From contig DAOUHB010000084.1 of assembly GCA_034428935.1 (NCBI GenBank), positions 25,558 through 89,557 on the forward strand: 64,000 nt of DNA. Reading direction: 5' to 3'. Within the stretch, counting starts at the first letter, position 1, and each line of letters starts with the position of its first letter. This DNA comes from JAAYZQ01 sp034428935. Lineage in GTDB: Bacteria > Chloroflexota > Anaerolineae > JAAYZQ01. The translations under genes were made by a program, and so were the position numbers. The notes beneath the pieces are model-generated. The model made no database searches. It saw only the letters and a list, made by a program, of their open reading frames with translations, and was not told the origin of the DNA. Positions 42,244 to 50,588 of this stretch are shown one piece after another.

Positions 42244-42417
42244 TGGCCCAAGGCCGTTGCAAAGTCGGTCCTGTTGCCTGGGATCGCCGAGCGCCGGTTC
42301 GGCGTTTCTCCCTACACCCAACTTGCCGAGCCAGTGATCAACGACCCCGCCGACAGTCAGAGACAATGCAATCCCAATCCGTAACCGTTGTCTGCTTGCA
42401 GCGCAATCTTGATGCAA

Positions 42418-42456
42418 CGTGCCTGCAATGGCACGCGGCCCGTCAGGTGCTATAAT
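42418..42456 (+). promoter_or_regulatory. Extended -10 promoter with dyad for the chemosensory-stressosome operon
   Basis: TGCTATAAT (42448-42456) is an extended -10 element; the -35 position (42428-42433, ATGGCA) is poor. CGTGCC (42418-42423) and GGCACG (42430-42435) form a dyad over the -35 region, a candidate activator or repressor site. Transcription near 42463 gives a leader of about 58 nt. Confidence 0.6.
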
Positions 42457-42520
42457 AACAGAGGGCGATTTACCCCACCGTGGCCTTGAATGTACCTCCC
42501 TGGCGGTAGGAGGTGAGGCA

Positions 42521-42934
42521 ATGAAAGCCAAGCAAATCCTGATAGTCGAAGACGAGCCGCGCATCGCGCTTGCCTTATGTCGAGCCCTGGAGTTTCCTCT
42601 CCGAGAGGACTACAGGGTCGAGATCAGCCCCGTGGCCGAGACCGCTCTCTCGAAACTGAAAAACGAGCACTTTGACCTCCTGGTCACCGATCTGCGTATG
42701 CCGGGCATGGGCGGCATGGAGCTGCTGCGGCAGGTCCGCACCGCCAGCCCCCACACACGTGCCATCCTCATCACCGCCTTTGGCTCGCTGGAAGTGGAAG
42801 AGGTGGTCAAGCGCCTGGGGGCGCGCTACCTGCCCAAACCTTTCAGCCTGCGAGAATTTGTCGCCCTGGTGGAAGAGATGCTGGAAGAAGACGCCACGCA
42901 ACGGGAAGCAAACACTGCATGGACAGCTACCTGA
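42521..42934 (+). CDS. Single-domain response regulator (CheY-like)
   Basis: 137 residues behind TAGGAGGTGAGG. Receiver domain: acidic pocket E10-D11, phospho-acceptor D57 in VTDLRMPGMGG, Thr in ITAFGS, Lys in LPKPFS. No output domain. First gene of the long rightward operon; it overlaps cheW by 16 nt. It could be a phosphate target of CheA, or a phosphate sink, but which partner it interacts with cannot be read. Confidence 0.9.
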   Translation: MKAKQILIVEDEPRIALALCRALEFPLREDYRVEISPVAETALSKLKNEHFDLLVTDLRMPGMGGMELLRQVRTASPHTRAILITAFGSLEVEEVVKRLGARYLPKPFSLREFVALVEEMLEEDATQREANTAWTAT

Positions 42935-43428
42935 CCTTCCGGCTGGGAAGCCAGATCTACGGCCTTCCCCTGGAGACCATCCAGCAGATCATCCCCATGC
43001 AGACCATCACGCCCCTGCCCGACGTCCCGGAGCAGGTGGCCGGCGCCATCAGCGTCCACGGCCAGGCCGTGCCGGTCGTCGACATGCGCCGGCACATCGG
43101 GCTGGCGGCGGCGCCCTACCTGCTCTACACACCCATCATCCTGGCCTGCATTGGCGGCAGCCTGGTTGGCCTGGTGGTCGACGAGGTGCTGGACGTGCTC
43201 GACTTTCCGGCCGGCGACCTCCAGCCCGCCGGCGAGCTCTTGCCGGCAGAGCTGGGCCAGTCGCCGGTGCTGCGCTCCCTGGCCCGGGTGGCGGGCCGCC
43301 TGGCGGTCTTGATCGAGCCGGAGGAGCTCTTTGATCCGGAACAAAGGCAGGCCCTGGCCCTGGCGGCCGAGCTTTTGCCCGGGCTAACGATGGCAGGCCG
43401 CGAGCCCGCCGGGGAAGTGCAGTCGTGA
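42919..43428 (+). CDS. cheW: CheW-like adaptor, copy 1
   Basis: 169 residues. CheW domain: SYLTFRLGSQIYGLPLETIQQII, ISVHGQAVPVVDMRRHIG, ACIGGSLVGLVVDEVLDVL. CheW links CheA to receptors. An extra C-terminal helix of about 40 residues is present. ATG 42919 lies within the preceding receiver gene and its stop overlaps the CheR GTG start. Confidence 0.9.
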   Translation: MDSYLTFRLGSQIYGLPLETIQQIIPMQTITPLPDVPEQVAGAISVHGQAVPVVDMRRHIGLAAAPYLLYTPIILACIGGSLVGLVVDEVLDVLDFPAGDLQPAGELLPAELGQSPVLRSLARVAGRLAVLIEPEELFDPEQRQALALAAELLPGLTMAGREPAGEVQS

Positions 43429-45008
43429 ACCCCGTAACCGAGCCGCTGCCCGACGAGCGGCTGCAGCGCTTCGCCCGGGCCGTCGAGGAGCGATTTGGCC
43501 TGTCGTTTCCTCCCAGGCGCCAGGCCGACCTGGAGCGCGGGCTGCGCCAGGCATTCGCCGCCTCTACCTGCCAGGACCTCGACGAGTACTACTGCCTGAT
43601 CCAGGATCCGCAGGCGGGCGCCCTGGAGATGGACCGGCTGGTCAACGCGCTGACTGTCGGCGAGACCTACTTTTTCCGCGACGCCGGCCAATTCAATGCC
43701 CTCTACGATCACATTCTGCCCGACATCATCGAGCGGCGCCGGTCGGTCCGCGTCCTGCGCCTGTGGAGCGCCGGCTGCGCCAGCGGCGAGGAGCCCTATT
43801 CGCTGGCCATGATGGTTCGCGACCTGCTGCCCGACGCGGACGATTGGGTTGTTACCATCCTCGGCAGCGACGTCAACGCCGAGGCCTTGCAGCGCGCCCG
43901 CACCGCCGAGTACGGCGAATGGGCCTTTCGCGAAGAGCGGGCCCGGGAAGCACGCTCTCGCTTTTTCGAGCAGAGGGAAAAGCGCTGGATCCTCCGTCCC
44001 GAGGTGCAGCGCATGGTGACCTTCCAGCGCCTCAACCTCGCCGGCACCGATTTTCCCAGCTTTGCAACCAACACCGCCCTCATGGACCTCGTGCTCTGCC
44101 GCAACGTGACGATCTATTTCAGCCAGGCGGCCACGCGCCGCGTGGTCAACCGCCTGTACGAGGCCCTGGTGGACGGAGGCTGGCTCGTGGTGGGCCACGC
44201 GGAGCCTTCGCCAGGCACCTACCACCGCTTCCAGGTCCACACGTTTCCAGATGCAGTCATCTTCCGGCGTCCCTACAACGGGGTGGTGGCGCCCGCTGCC
44301 TGGGAGGCCGCGGCGCGGCAACGGCCAGGACAACCGCGGAAAGAGTTCCTGCAGCCCACCCGCACCTCCCAGGCGGCGCTTTCACAGGCGGTCACGCCTG
44401 CCCCGGAGACTCCCCCACCGGGGCAGGCACCCGCCGCTCCCCTGCGGCCGGAAAGCGAGGGGGACCCGGTGCAACAGGCCCGCGAGCTCCTGGAGTTCGG
44501 CCATGTCGAAGAGGCGCGCAGCCTGCTCTTGCGCGCCGCCAGCAACCGCCCTGGCAGTGCCGAGTGCTGCGTACTTCTCGGCCAGGTCTATGCCAACCTG
44601 GGCCACTGGCAAGAGGCCGAACGCTGGTGCGAGGAGGCCATCGACCTGGACTGCCTCACCATCGACGCCTACTATACCCTGGCCCTTGTGCTCCAGCACC
44701 AGGGCAGGCTGGACGAGGCCCTGGTGGCCATGAGAAAGGTGGTCTACATTGACCGCCACTCTATCCTGGGCTACTTTGGGCTGGCGGATCTGTATCACAG
44801 CCGCGGCGAGCTGCCCCAGGCTCTAAAGGCGCTGGAGAATGCCCGGCGATTGCTCGACCTTCACCCGCCGGACGAGGTCCTGCCCGGCTCGGGGGGCATC
44901 ACCGCCGCCCGCCTGCGGGAAACGGTCGTGCGCCAGCAACGCCAGTGGCGAGCCCAGGCCAGCCCCGGCAGCATCCGCAAGCACGAAGGAAAGGAACGGT
45001 ACCCATGA
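43425..45008 (+). CDS. cheR: CheR methyltransferase with TPR domain
   Basis: 527 residues from GTG 43425 (GTGA overlap). CheR N-terminal helical domain, then the SAM-binding region (ALTVGETYFFRD, LRLWSAGCASGEEPYSLAMM, LDLVLCRNVTIYF). CheR methylates receptor glutamates. After a Pro/Ala linker (about 290-345), two to four TPR units follow (EEARSLLLRAASNRPGSAECCVLLG, WQEAERWCEEAIDLDCLTIDAYYTLALVL), as in CheR-TPR proteins of alternative-function chemosensory systems. Coupled to the STAS gene by an ATGA overlap. Confidence 0.92.
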   Translation: MNPVTEPLPDERLQRFARAVEERFGLSFPPRRQADLERGLRQAFAASTCQDLDEYYCLIQDPQAGALEMDRLVNALTVGETYFFRDAGQFNALYDHILPDIIERRRSVRVLRLWSAGCASGEEPYSLAMMVRDLLPDADDWVVTILGSDVNAEALQRARTAEYGEWAFREERAREARSRFFEQREKRWILRPEVQRMVTFQRLNLAGTDFPSFATNTALMDLVLCRNVTIYFSQAATRRVVNRLYEALVDGGWLVVGHAEPSPGTYHRFQVHTFPDAVIFRRPYNGVVAPAAWEAAARQRPGQPRKEFLQPTRTSQAALSQAVTPAPETPPPGQAPAAPLRPESEGDPVQQARELLEFGHVEEARSLLLRAASNRPGSAECCVLLGQVYANLGHWQEAERWCEEAIDLDCLTIDAYYTLALVLQHQGRLDEALVAMRKVVYIDRHSILGYFGLADLYHSRGELPQALKALENARRLLDLHPPDEVLPGSGGITAARLRETVVRQQRQWRAQASPGSIRKHEGKERYP

Positions 45009-45580
45009 GCAACACCGCCGATGAGCAGACGCTCCAGGCGCTACGATATCGTGTTGCCGAGCTGGAAGCGCTCCTGGAGGGGGCGACGCGGTCCGAACAG
45101 GAACAGCGCGCCGAGCGCGAGCGCTCGGAGGCCGAAGGGCTGCGCCTCCAGCAAGAAGTCATCGAGGCGCAGCAGCGGGCTATCCAGGAGCTGTCCACAC
45201 CCGTTATCCCCATCGTCGACACTCCGAGGGGCGGCGTCCTGGTCATGCCCCTCATCGGCAGCATCGACTCGCTGCGCGCCAAGGACATCATGCGCGTCCT
45301 CCTGGCCGGCATCAACCAGCACCGCGCCCGCGTGGTCATCCTGGATATCACCGGGGTGCCCATCGTCGACTCGGGCGTGGCCAACCACCTGAACAAGACC
45401 ATCAAGGCGGCCCGGCTCAAGGGCACGCAGGTCATTGTCACAGGGATCACCGAGGCGGTGGCCGAAACCATTGTCGACCTCGGAATCGATTGGTCTGGTA
45501 TCCAGACGCTGGGCGACCTCCACGGTGGGCTGCGAGCAGCCCTGGCCAGCCTGGGCTACCGCATCACTGCCATCTCATAG
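45005..45580 (+). CDS. RsbR-like STAS protein with coiled-coil N-terminus
   Basis: 191 residues. Residues 8-65 form a coiled coil in place of a sensor domain; residues 75-185 are a STAS domain of RsbR type (VILDITGVPIVDS, NHLNKTIKAARLKG, VAETIVDLGIDWSGI). The acceptor of the VD[S/T] motif is S123. RsbR proteins build the stressosome shell with RsbS. Its STAS part is nearly identical to that of the next protein, including 77 of 78 nt at DNA level, so it is probably a shell subunit without a sensor. Confidence 0.86.
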   Translation: MSNTADEQTLQALRYRVAELEALLEGATRSEQEQRAERERSEAEGLRLQQEVIEAQQRAIQELSTPVIPIVDTPRGGVLVMPLIGSIDSLRAKDIMRVLLAGINQHRARVVILDITGVPIVDSGVANHLNKTIKAARLKGTQVIVTGITEAVAETIVDLGIDWSGIQTLGDLHGGLRAALASLGYRITAIS

Positions 45581-45613
45581 TAGCAGACACAACAGCACGC
45601 AAGGGAGGAAGAA

Positions 45614-48028
45614 ATGGCCAAGCGCCCCAAGAGCGCACCACAGCCCGAGGGCGATGATACACCGGCAATTGCCAGCCTGCAACAGATGATCAAGGAGCTT
45701 GAGGAGCAGCGCGCCTTTTTCCGCCAGGTCATCGATATGAACCCCAACCTGATCTTTGTCAAGGATCGGGAGGGCCGTTTTGTGCTGGCCAACGAAGCCC
45801 TGGCCCGCATCTATGGCACCACCACCGAAGACGTGGTCGGCAGGACCGACGCCGATTTCGCCCCCGAGGAACAGGCGAAGCAGTTTCATCTGGACGACCT
45901 GGAGATCATGGATTCGCTCCAGGAGACGCTCATTCCCGACCGGCCCCTGACCGACTCGGAGGGCAACATCCATTGGATGCAGGCCACCAAGCGGCCCATC
46001 ATCGACCCCGACGGCGTCGCCCGGCGAGTCCTGGGGGTCTCGGTCGACGTCACCGAGCGCAAGCGAATGGAAGAGAGCATCCGCCAGTCGCTGGCACAGC
46101 GCGTGCGCCAGGTCGAGACCGGAACCGAGATTGCCCAGGAGATCGCCATGGCCCCCGCCCTGGACGAGCTCTACCGCCGTGTAGTGACCCTCGTCAAGGA
46201 GCGCCTGGGCTACTATCACGTCCAGATCTTTCGCCACGACAAAAGCGCGGGCAGCATGGTCGTCGTGGAGGGCTTTGGCCAGCCCGGCCACAAGATGAAG
46301 GCCGCCCAACACCGGCTGCCCTACGGCCGGGGCGTCGTCGGGACGGCGGCGGCCACCGGGAAGCCCGTCCTGGCTACCGATGTGCGCCAGGACCCCAACT
46401 GGCTGCCCCACCCCGACCTGCCCGACACCTGCGGAGAGCTTGCCGTCCCCATCAAGATGCGCGACGAGGTGCTGGGCGTCCTGGACGTTCAGAGCGACCG
46501 GCCCGGCGCCCTGGGCGAAGAGGACGAGGTCCTGCTCGTGGGGCTGGCCGGCCAGATCGCCATCGCCATCGAGGGCACGCGCCTGGCCGAAGAAACCCAG
46601 GCCACCATGGCCGAGCTGCAGCAGTCGCAGCGCTTCCTGGACACCCTCCTCCACAACCTGCCCAACCCGGTGTTTGTCAAGGACAGCAGCGGTGTGTACA
46701 TCGAGTGCAACCAGGCCTATCTCGACTTCCTGGGGCGCACAAAGGACGAGGTCCTGGGCAAGACGGTCTATGATGTTTTCGACGACGCGGAGCTCGTGGA
46801 CAAGTATCACGCCATGGACGAGGCCCTCCTCGCCAATCCCGGCGTCCAGACCTATGACGCCACGCTGCGCCACGCCGACGGCACAATGCACGCAGTCATC
46901 TTTAACAAGGCGACCTTTGCCGACGCCGACGGCAGCCTGCGGGGGCTCATCGGCGTGGTGCAGGACATCACCGAGCGCAAGCAAGTCGGGATGCGCATCG
47001 AGGCCGAGGTCGAGGAACGCACCCGCCAGGCTGTCCACGCCCAGGAAGAGCTGCGGCGGGTCAACCGGGCCCTCACGGTCCTCAGCCGTTGCAACCAGGC
47101 CGCCATGCGGGCCAAGAGCGAGGACGAGCTCCTCAACGCCGTCTGCCAGATCGTGGTGGACGCCGGCCAGTACATCATGGCCTGGATCGCCTCCGTGGAA
47201 CACGATGAGGCCAAATCCATCCACCCCCTGGCCAGGGCCGGCGCCGACGACGGGTACCTGGAGACCATCAAGCTTACCTGGGCCGACGCGCCGATGGGCT
47301 CCGACGCATCCCTGGGTCGCGGCCCGGTGGGCAAGAGCATACGCTCGAGGCAGCCCACCATCGTGCGCAACACCAGCCAGGACGCGGACCTCGGGCCCTG
47401 GGGCCACGAAGCCCGGAAGCGAGGCTTTAACTCCATCATTGCCCTGCCCTTGCTCTCTGAAGGCGAGCCCTTTGCTGCCCTGACGATCTATGCCCGGGAG
47501 ATCGACGCCTTTGACGCCCGCGAGGTCGAGCTGCTGGTCGACCTGGCCAACAGCCTGTCCTACGGCGTCCTCGCCCTGCGGAGCAGGCGCGAGACGGAGC
47601 GCCTCCAGCAAGAGATCCTCGAGGCCCAGCAGCGGGCCATACAGGAGCTGTCCACGCCCGTCATCCCCATCATGGACCGCATCCTGGTCATGCCCCTCAT
47701 CGGCAGTATCGACTCGCTGCGCGCCAAGGACATCATGCGCGTCCTCCTGGCCGGCATCAGCCGCCACCGGGCCAGGGTGGTCATCCTGGACATTACCGGC
47801 GTGCCCCTGGTGGACTCGGGCGTGGCCAACCACCTCAACAAGACGATCCAGGCCGCCCGCCTGAAGGGTGCCCGGACCATCATCACCGGCGTCTCGGACG
47901 CGGTGGCCGAAACCGTGGTCGACCTCGGCATCGACTGGAGCGGTATCGAAACCCTCTCCGACCTCCAGACTGGTCTCATCGCCGCCCTGCAAGGCCTCGG
48001 CGTGCGACTGGCCCCGGTGGCCGCGTAG
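45614..48028 (+). CDS. PAS-GAF-PAS-GAF-STAS sensor (RsbR-like stressosome subunit)
   Basis: 804 residues behind AAGGGAGGAAG. Order: coiled coil, PAS (FFRQVIDMNPNLIFVKDREG) about 30-150, GAF about 170-330, PAS (FLDTLLHNLPNPVFVKDSSG) about 345-460, second GAF about 500-660, linker helix, STAS about 685-800 with DITGVPLVDS and AETVVDLGIDWSGI. Each GAF and PAS may bind a small ligand or heme, not readable by eye. RsbR proteins pass stress signals to RsbS and RsbT. Much larger than Bacillus RsbR (274 residues), so a multi-input sensor. Confidence 0.9.
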   Translation: MAKRPKSAPQPEGDDTPAIASLQQMIKELEEQRAFFRQVIDMNPNLIFVKDREGRFVLANEALARIYGTTTEDVVGRTDADFAPEEQAKQFHLDDLEIMDSLQETLIPDRPLTDSEGNIHWMQATKRPIIDPDGVARRVLGVSVDVTERKRMEESIRQSLAQRVRQVETGTEIAQEIAMAPALDELYRRVVTLVKERLGYYHVQIFRHDKSAGSMVVVEGFGQPGHKMKAAQHRLPYGRGVVGTAAATGKPVLATDVRQDPNWLPHPDLPDTCGELAVPIKMRDEVLGVLDVQSDRPGALGEEDEVLLVGLAGQIAIAIEGTRLAEETQATMAELQQSQRFLDTLLHNLPNPVFVKDSSGVYIECNQAYLDFLGRTKDEVLGKTVYDVFDDAELVDKYHAMDEALLANPGVQTYDATLRHADGTMHAVIFNKATFADADGSLRGLIGVVQDITERKQVGMRIEAEVEERTRQAVHAQEELRRVNRALTVLSRCNQAAMRAKSEDELLNAVCQIVVDAGQYIMAWIASVEHDEAKSIHPLARAGADDGYLETIKLTWADAPMGSDASLGRGPVGKSIRSRQPTIVRNTSQDADLGPWGHEARKRGFNSIIALPLLSEGEPFAALTIYAREIDAFDAREVELLVDLANSLSYGVLALRSRRETERLQQEILEAQQRAIQELSTPVIPIMDRILVMPLIGSIDSLRAKDIMRVLLAGISRHRARVVILDITGVPLVDSGVANHLNKTIQAARLKGARTIITGVSDAVAETVVDLGIDWSGIETLSDLQTGLIAALQGLGVRLAPVAA

Positions 48029-48039
48029 GAGCGCGCTTC

Positions 48040-48519
48040 ATGGAAACGTCGATGATCCAGAAACTGGAAAATCTGCTCCTCGTGTCGGTGCCGCGCGACC
48101 TGATGGACAACGAGGTGCTGCAGCTCCGCCGCCAGGTGGCCCAGAGGGTACGCCAGCATCACTCGCGCTGGGTTCTCCTCGACTTTGCCCAGGTCGACAT
48201 CTGCGACAGCTTCTTTGGGCGCTTTATCCAGAGCATGGCCCACATGACCGCCCTCATGGGAGCCGAGGTCATTGTCTCCGGCCTGCAAGACGCCGTGGTC
48301 GAGACCCTGGTGGACCTGGGCATGACCCTTCCCAGTATCCACGCCGTCCTCGACCTGGACGACGCGGTCGAGCTGAGCCGCCAGGCCGATGAGGATAGCC
48401 TCGACCACTGGCTCCATGCCCCTGGAACCCAGGCACAGGTGGCCGACTACTCCGATCTTGCCCCCGGCGAGGGGCACGCCATCGGAGACGGGACCATCCC
48501 CTGGCAGCTCGAGGTGTAG
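48040..48519 (+). CDS. rsbS: RsbS-like STAS protein
   Basis: 159 residues behind TAGGAG. Single STAS domain of RsbS type: LLLVSVPRDLMDNEV at the start and S57 in VDICDSFFGRF at the position of the RsbS phospho-serine (S59 in Bacillus). RsbS forms the stressosome core and holds RsbT until phosphorylated. A C-terminal extension of about 40 residues (EDSLDHWLHAPGTQ) is unusual. One bp separates it from the rsbT-like gene. Confidence 0.88.
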   Translation: METSMIQKLENLLLVSVPRDLMDNEVLQLRRQVAQRVRQHHSRWVLLDFAQVDICDSFFGRFIQSMAHMTALMGAEVIVSGLQDAVVETLVDLGMTLPSIHAVLDLDDAVELSRQADEDSLDHWLHAPGTQAQVADYSDLAPGEGHAIGDGTIPWQLEV

Positions 48520-48520
48520 T

Positions 48521-48937
48521 ATGGCGGGCGACAACTCGGACGAGAAGCGCACCGACCTGCTAATCCGCGACATGGTCGAGGTCGTGAAGGCCCGGCGCCG
48601 CGGGCTGGAGCTGGCATTGGCCATGGGCTTTAACACGCCAGAGGCGACCAAGATCGCCGTCGTGATCTCGGAGCTGGCCCGCAACATCTTGAACTATGCC
48701 GGCCAGGGGACCATCACCCTCATCGTCCACGGCTACCCGGAGCCTTGCTTCGAGATCGTGGCCCGTGATAGGGGGCCCGGCATCGCCGATATTCCCCGGG
48801 TGCTGGCCGGCGGCTATTCGACGTCCGGCGGGCTGGGGAAAGGCATCTCCGGCTCCCGCCGGCTCATGGACGTCTTTGTCGTCAATTCTACGCCAGGGTT
48901 CGGGACGACCATCAAGGCCGTCAAGAGACTGCGGTGA
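48521..48937 (+). CDS. rsbT: RsbT-like serine kinase, copy 1
   Basis: 138 residues starting at ATG 48521 (GAGGTG upstream). GHKL-type ATPase with intact N-box (ISELARNIL, N55), G1 (DRGPGIADI) and G2 (STSGGLGKGISGSRRLMDVF) motifs. RsbT phosphorylates RsbS and RsbR, leaves the stressosome and activates a downstream partner (RsbU in Bacillus). No RsbU is present here. It lies directly after rsbS. Confidence 0.9.
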   Translation: MAGDNSDEKRTDLLIRDMVEVVKARRRGLELALAMGFNTPEATKIAVVISELARNILNYAGQGTITLIVHGYPEPCFEIVARDRGPGIADIPRVLAGGYSTSGGLGKGISGSRRLMDVFVVNSTPGFGTTIKAVKRLR

Positions 48938-48956
48938 ATGGTGAGTGTGACAGGCT

Positions 48957-49400
48957 ATGAGCACGTTTGAGTGGCCGGCGACGCCGTCGCCCATGGACCA
49001 GGGCCTGACGGTCCACGTCGAGCGCGAAAGCGACGTGGTCCTCGCCTGCCAGAAGGGGCGGGGACTGGCTGCCCGCCTTGGTTTTGGCGCCGGCGACCAG
49101 GTGGCCATCTCTATTGCCATCTCGGAGGTGGCCCGCAACATTATCGTCCACGCCGGCCAGGGCCACATCTCGTTTTACAGTGCCGAGGGCAACGGCCGCG
49201 GGCGCCTCGGCATCGTCGTCGTAGCACGCGACCAGGGGCCGGGCATCGCCGACCTCGAGCGGGCCATGCAAGACGGCTACTCCACCAGCGGCGGCCTGGG
49301 GGTGGGCCTTTCGGGCGCCAAACGACTCACCGACGAGTTCCACGTCGTGTCTCGACTTGGGGCGGGCACGACCGTGACCCTGGTCAAGTGGCTGCCATGA
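48957..49400 (+). CDS. rsbT: RsbT-like serine kinase, copy 2
   Basis: 147 residues. Same fold and complete motifs: ISEVARNII (N61), DQGPGIADL, STSGGLGVGLSGAKRLTDEF. It has an N-terminal addition of about 15 residues and a VHVERESDVVLACQKGRGLA start like RsbT. Two catalytic RsbT-like kinases in one stressosome operon could give two outputs. It overlaps the phosphatase gene by 4 nt. Confidence 0.9.
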   Translation: MSTFEWPATPSPMDQGLTVHVERESDVVLACQKGRGLAARLGFGAGDQVAISIAISEVARNIIVHAGQGHISFYSAEGNGRGRLGIVVVARDQGPGIADLERAMQDGYSTSGGLGVGLSGAKRLTDEFHVVSRLGAGTTVTLVKWLP

Positions 49401-50017
49401 ACGCCGAAACGAGGGTGCCCTTCGACTGGGCCGCGGCCACGCAGGCGGCAGGCAACGACTCGTTCTCGGGCGATCAGTACCTGGTGCAGCCAGCCGGCAA
49501 CCGCGTGTTGCTGGCCGTAGTCGACGGATTGGGCCACGGTGAAAAAGCGGCCGAGGTGGCCGAAATGGCAATCGCCGTGCTGCGCGACCACGCCCACGAA
49601 CCGCCGGAGGCCCTCTTCCAGCGTTGTCACCGCAGACTAATCGGCAGCCGCGGCGTGGTCATGAGCCTGGCCTCCGTGGACGTCGCCGACGGTCGCCTGA
49701 CCTGGCTGGGTGTCGGCAACGTGGAGGGCATCCTTCTGCGGGCCGATGTCAGCCAACGCCGGGAAGCGATCTTGCTGCGCGGCGGCATCGTCGGCTATCG
49801 GCTGCCGGCCCTGCATCCCACGACGCTCTCCCTGGCCCGGGGCGACGTTCTGCTTCTGGCCACCGACGGGCTGCGCAGCGCCTTTGCCCGGGACATCGAA
49901 CCCGGCCGCTCCGCAGCCGAGATGGCCGACGATCTGCTGGCTCGCTACCTGCGGGGCAACGACGACGCCCTGATCCTCGTCGCCCGCTACCTGGGGGCCG
50001 AGCCCGGGGCGCCGTAA
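49397..50017 (+). CDS. rsbX: RsbX-like PP2C phosphatase
   Basis: 206 residues. SpoIIE/PP2C domain with metal-binding D43 in VVDGLGHG, MSLASVDV, LLLATDGLRSAF and a final GNDDALILVARY. RsbX resets the stressosome by removing phosphate from RsbR and RsbS. Its size is that of RsbX (about 200), without the sensor and N-terminal domains of RsbU. It closes the stressosome block before cheW copy 2. Confidence 0.88.
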   Translation: MNAETRVPFDWAAATQAAGNDSFSGDQYLVQPAGNRVLLAVVDGLGHGEKAAEVAEMAIAVLRDHAHEPPEALFQRCHRRLIGSRGVVMSLASVDVADGRLTWLGVGNVEGILLRADVSQRREAILLRGGIVGYRLPALHPTTLSLARGDVLLLATDGLRSAFARDIEPGRSAAEMADDLLARYLRGNDDALILVARYLGAEPGAP

Positions 50018-50033
50018 TCCCATTCGGGGGGAC

Positions 50034-50588
50034 ATGATGGAGACCAGGATGATCGATCCAGCCTGCGACGAAATCGAGCAAATCTGGGCGCGCCGGGCCG
50101 AGGACATGGCCCGCGTGCCGCCCCAGGAGCCGGCGGGTGGCAAGATCGAGGCCCTGGTCGTTCGCCTGGGCACCGAGAACTATGCCTTTGACGCGCGGCT
50201 GGCCCGCGACATACGCCCCCGCGGCCGCATCACCCCGGTTCCCGGCGTGCCCGACTGGGTGGCGGGCGTCACCAGCCGCCGCGGCCAGATCCTCTCCGTC
50301 CTGGACCTGGCCCGTTTTCTGGGCTTGCCCGGCGAGGCCAGCGCCAACGAGCGGCCCATGGTGACGGTCAACGCGGCGGACATGGAGCTGGTGCTCCTGA
50401 TCGACCAGGTCGTGGCCGTCGAAATGCTGCCCCTGGCCCACGTCCGCGAGCCGGTCGGCACCATGGTCGCCCTGCCCGACGAGTACGTCCGGGGTGTCGT
50501 CGAGCGGGGCGCGGGACTGCTGGTGCTTCTCGAGCTGCCCACCCTCCTCGCCGACCAACGGCTCATTATTCAGCAGGAGGTTGCCTGA
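50034..50588 (+). CDS. cheW: CheW-like adaptor, copy 2
   Basis: 184 residues. CheW fold: EALVVRLGTENYAFDARLARDI, PVPGVPDWVAGVTSRRGQILSVLDLARFLG, LVLLIDQVVAVEML. N-terminal extension of about 35 residues. The gene may start at ATG 50034 or 50037; the latter is better spaced from GGGGGG. Its last base pair overlaps the MCP start. Confidence 0.88.
   Translation: MMETRMIDPACDEIEQIWARRAEDMARVPPQEPAGGKIEALVVRLGTENYAFDARLARDIRPRGRITPVPGVPDWVAGVTSRRGQILSVLDLARFLGLPGEASANERPMVTVNAADMELVLLIDQVVAVEMLPLAHVREPVGTMVALPDEYVRGVVERGAGLLVLLELPTLLADQRLIIQQEVA

Larger units (their letters stand above)
42138..42520. other. 383-bp divergent regulatory region
   Basis: Gene-free stretch between the subtilase and the chemosensory-stressosome operon. 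It holds one promoter for each direction and a dyad near the rightward promoter. I see no small gene or further hairpin of note. Confidence 0.7.

Noticed and set aside
45575..47992. Leftward open frame of about 800 codons opposite the PAS-GAF-STAS gene
   Set aside because: Antisense shadow with no ribosome site or domain; the sense frame has PAS, GAF and STAS motifs.
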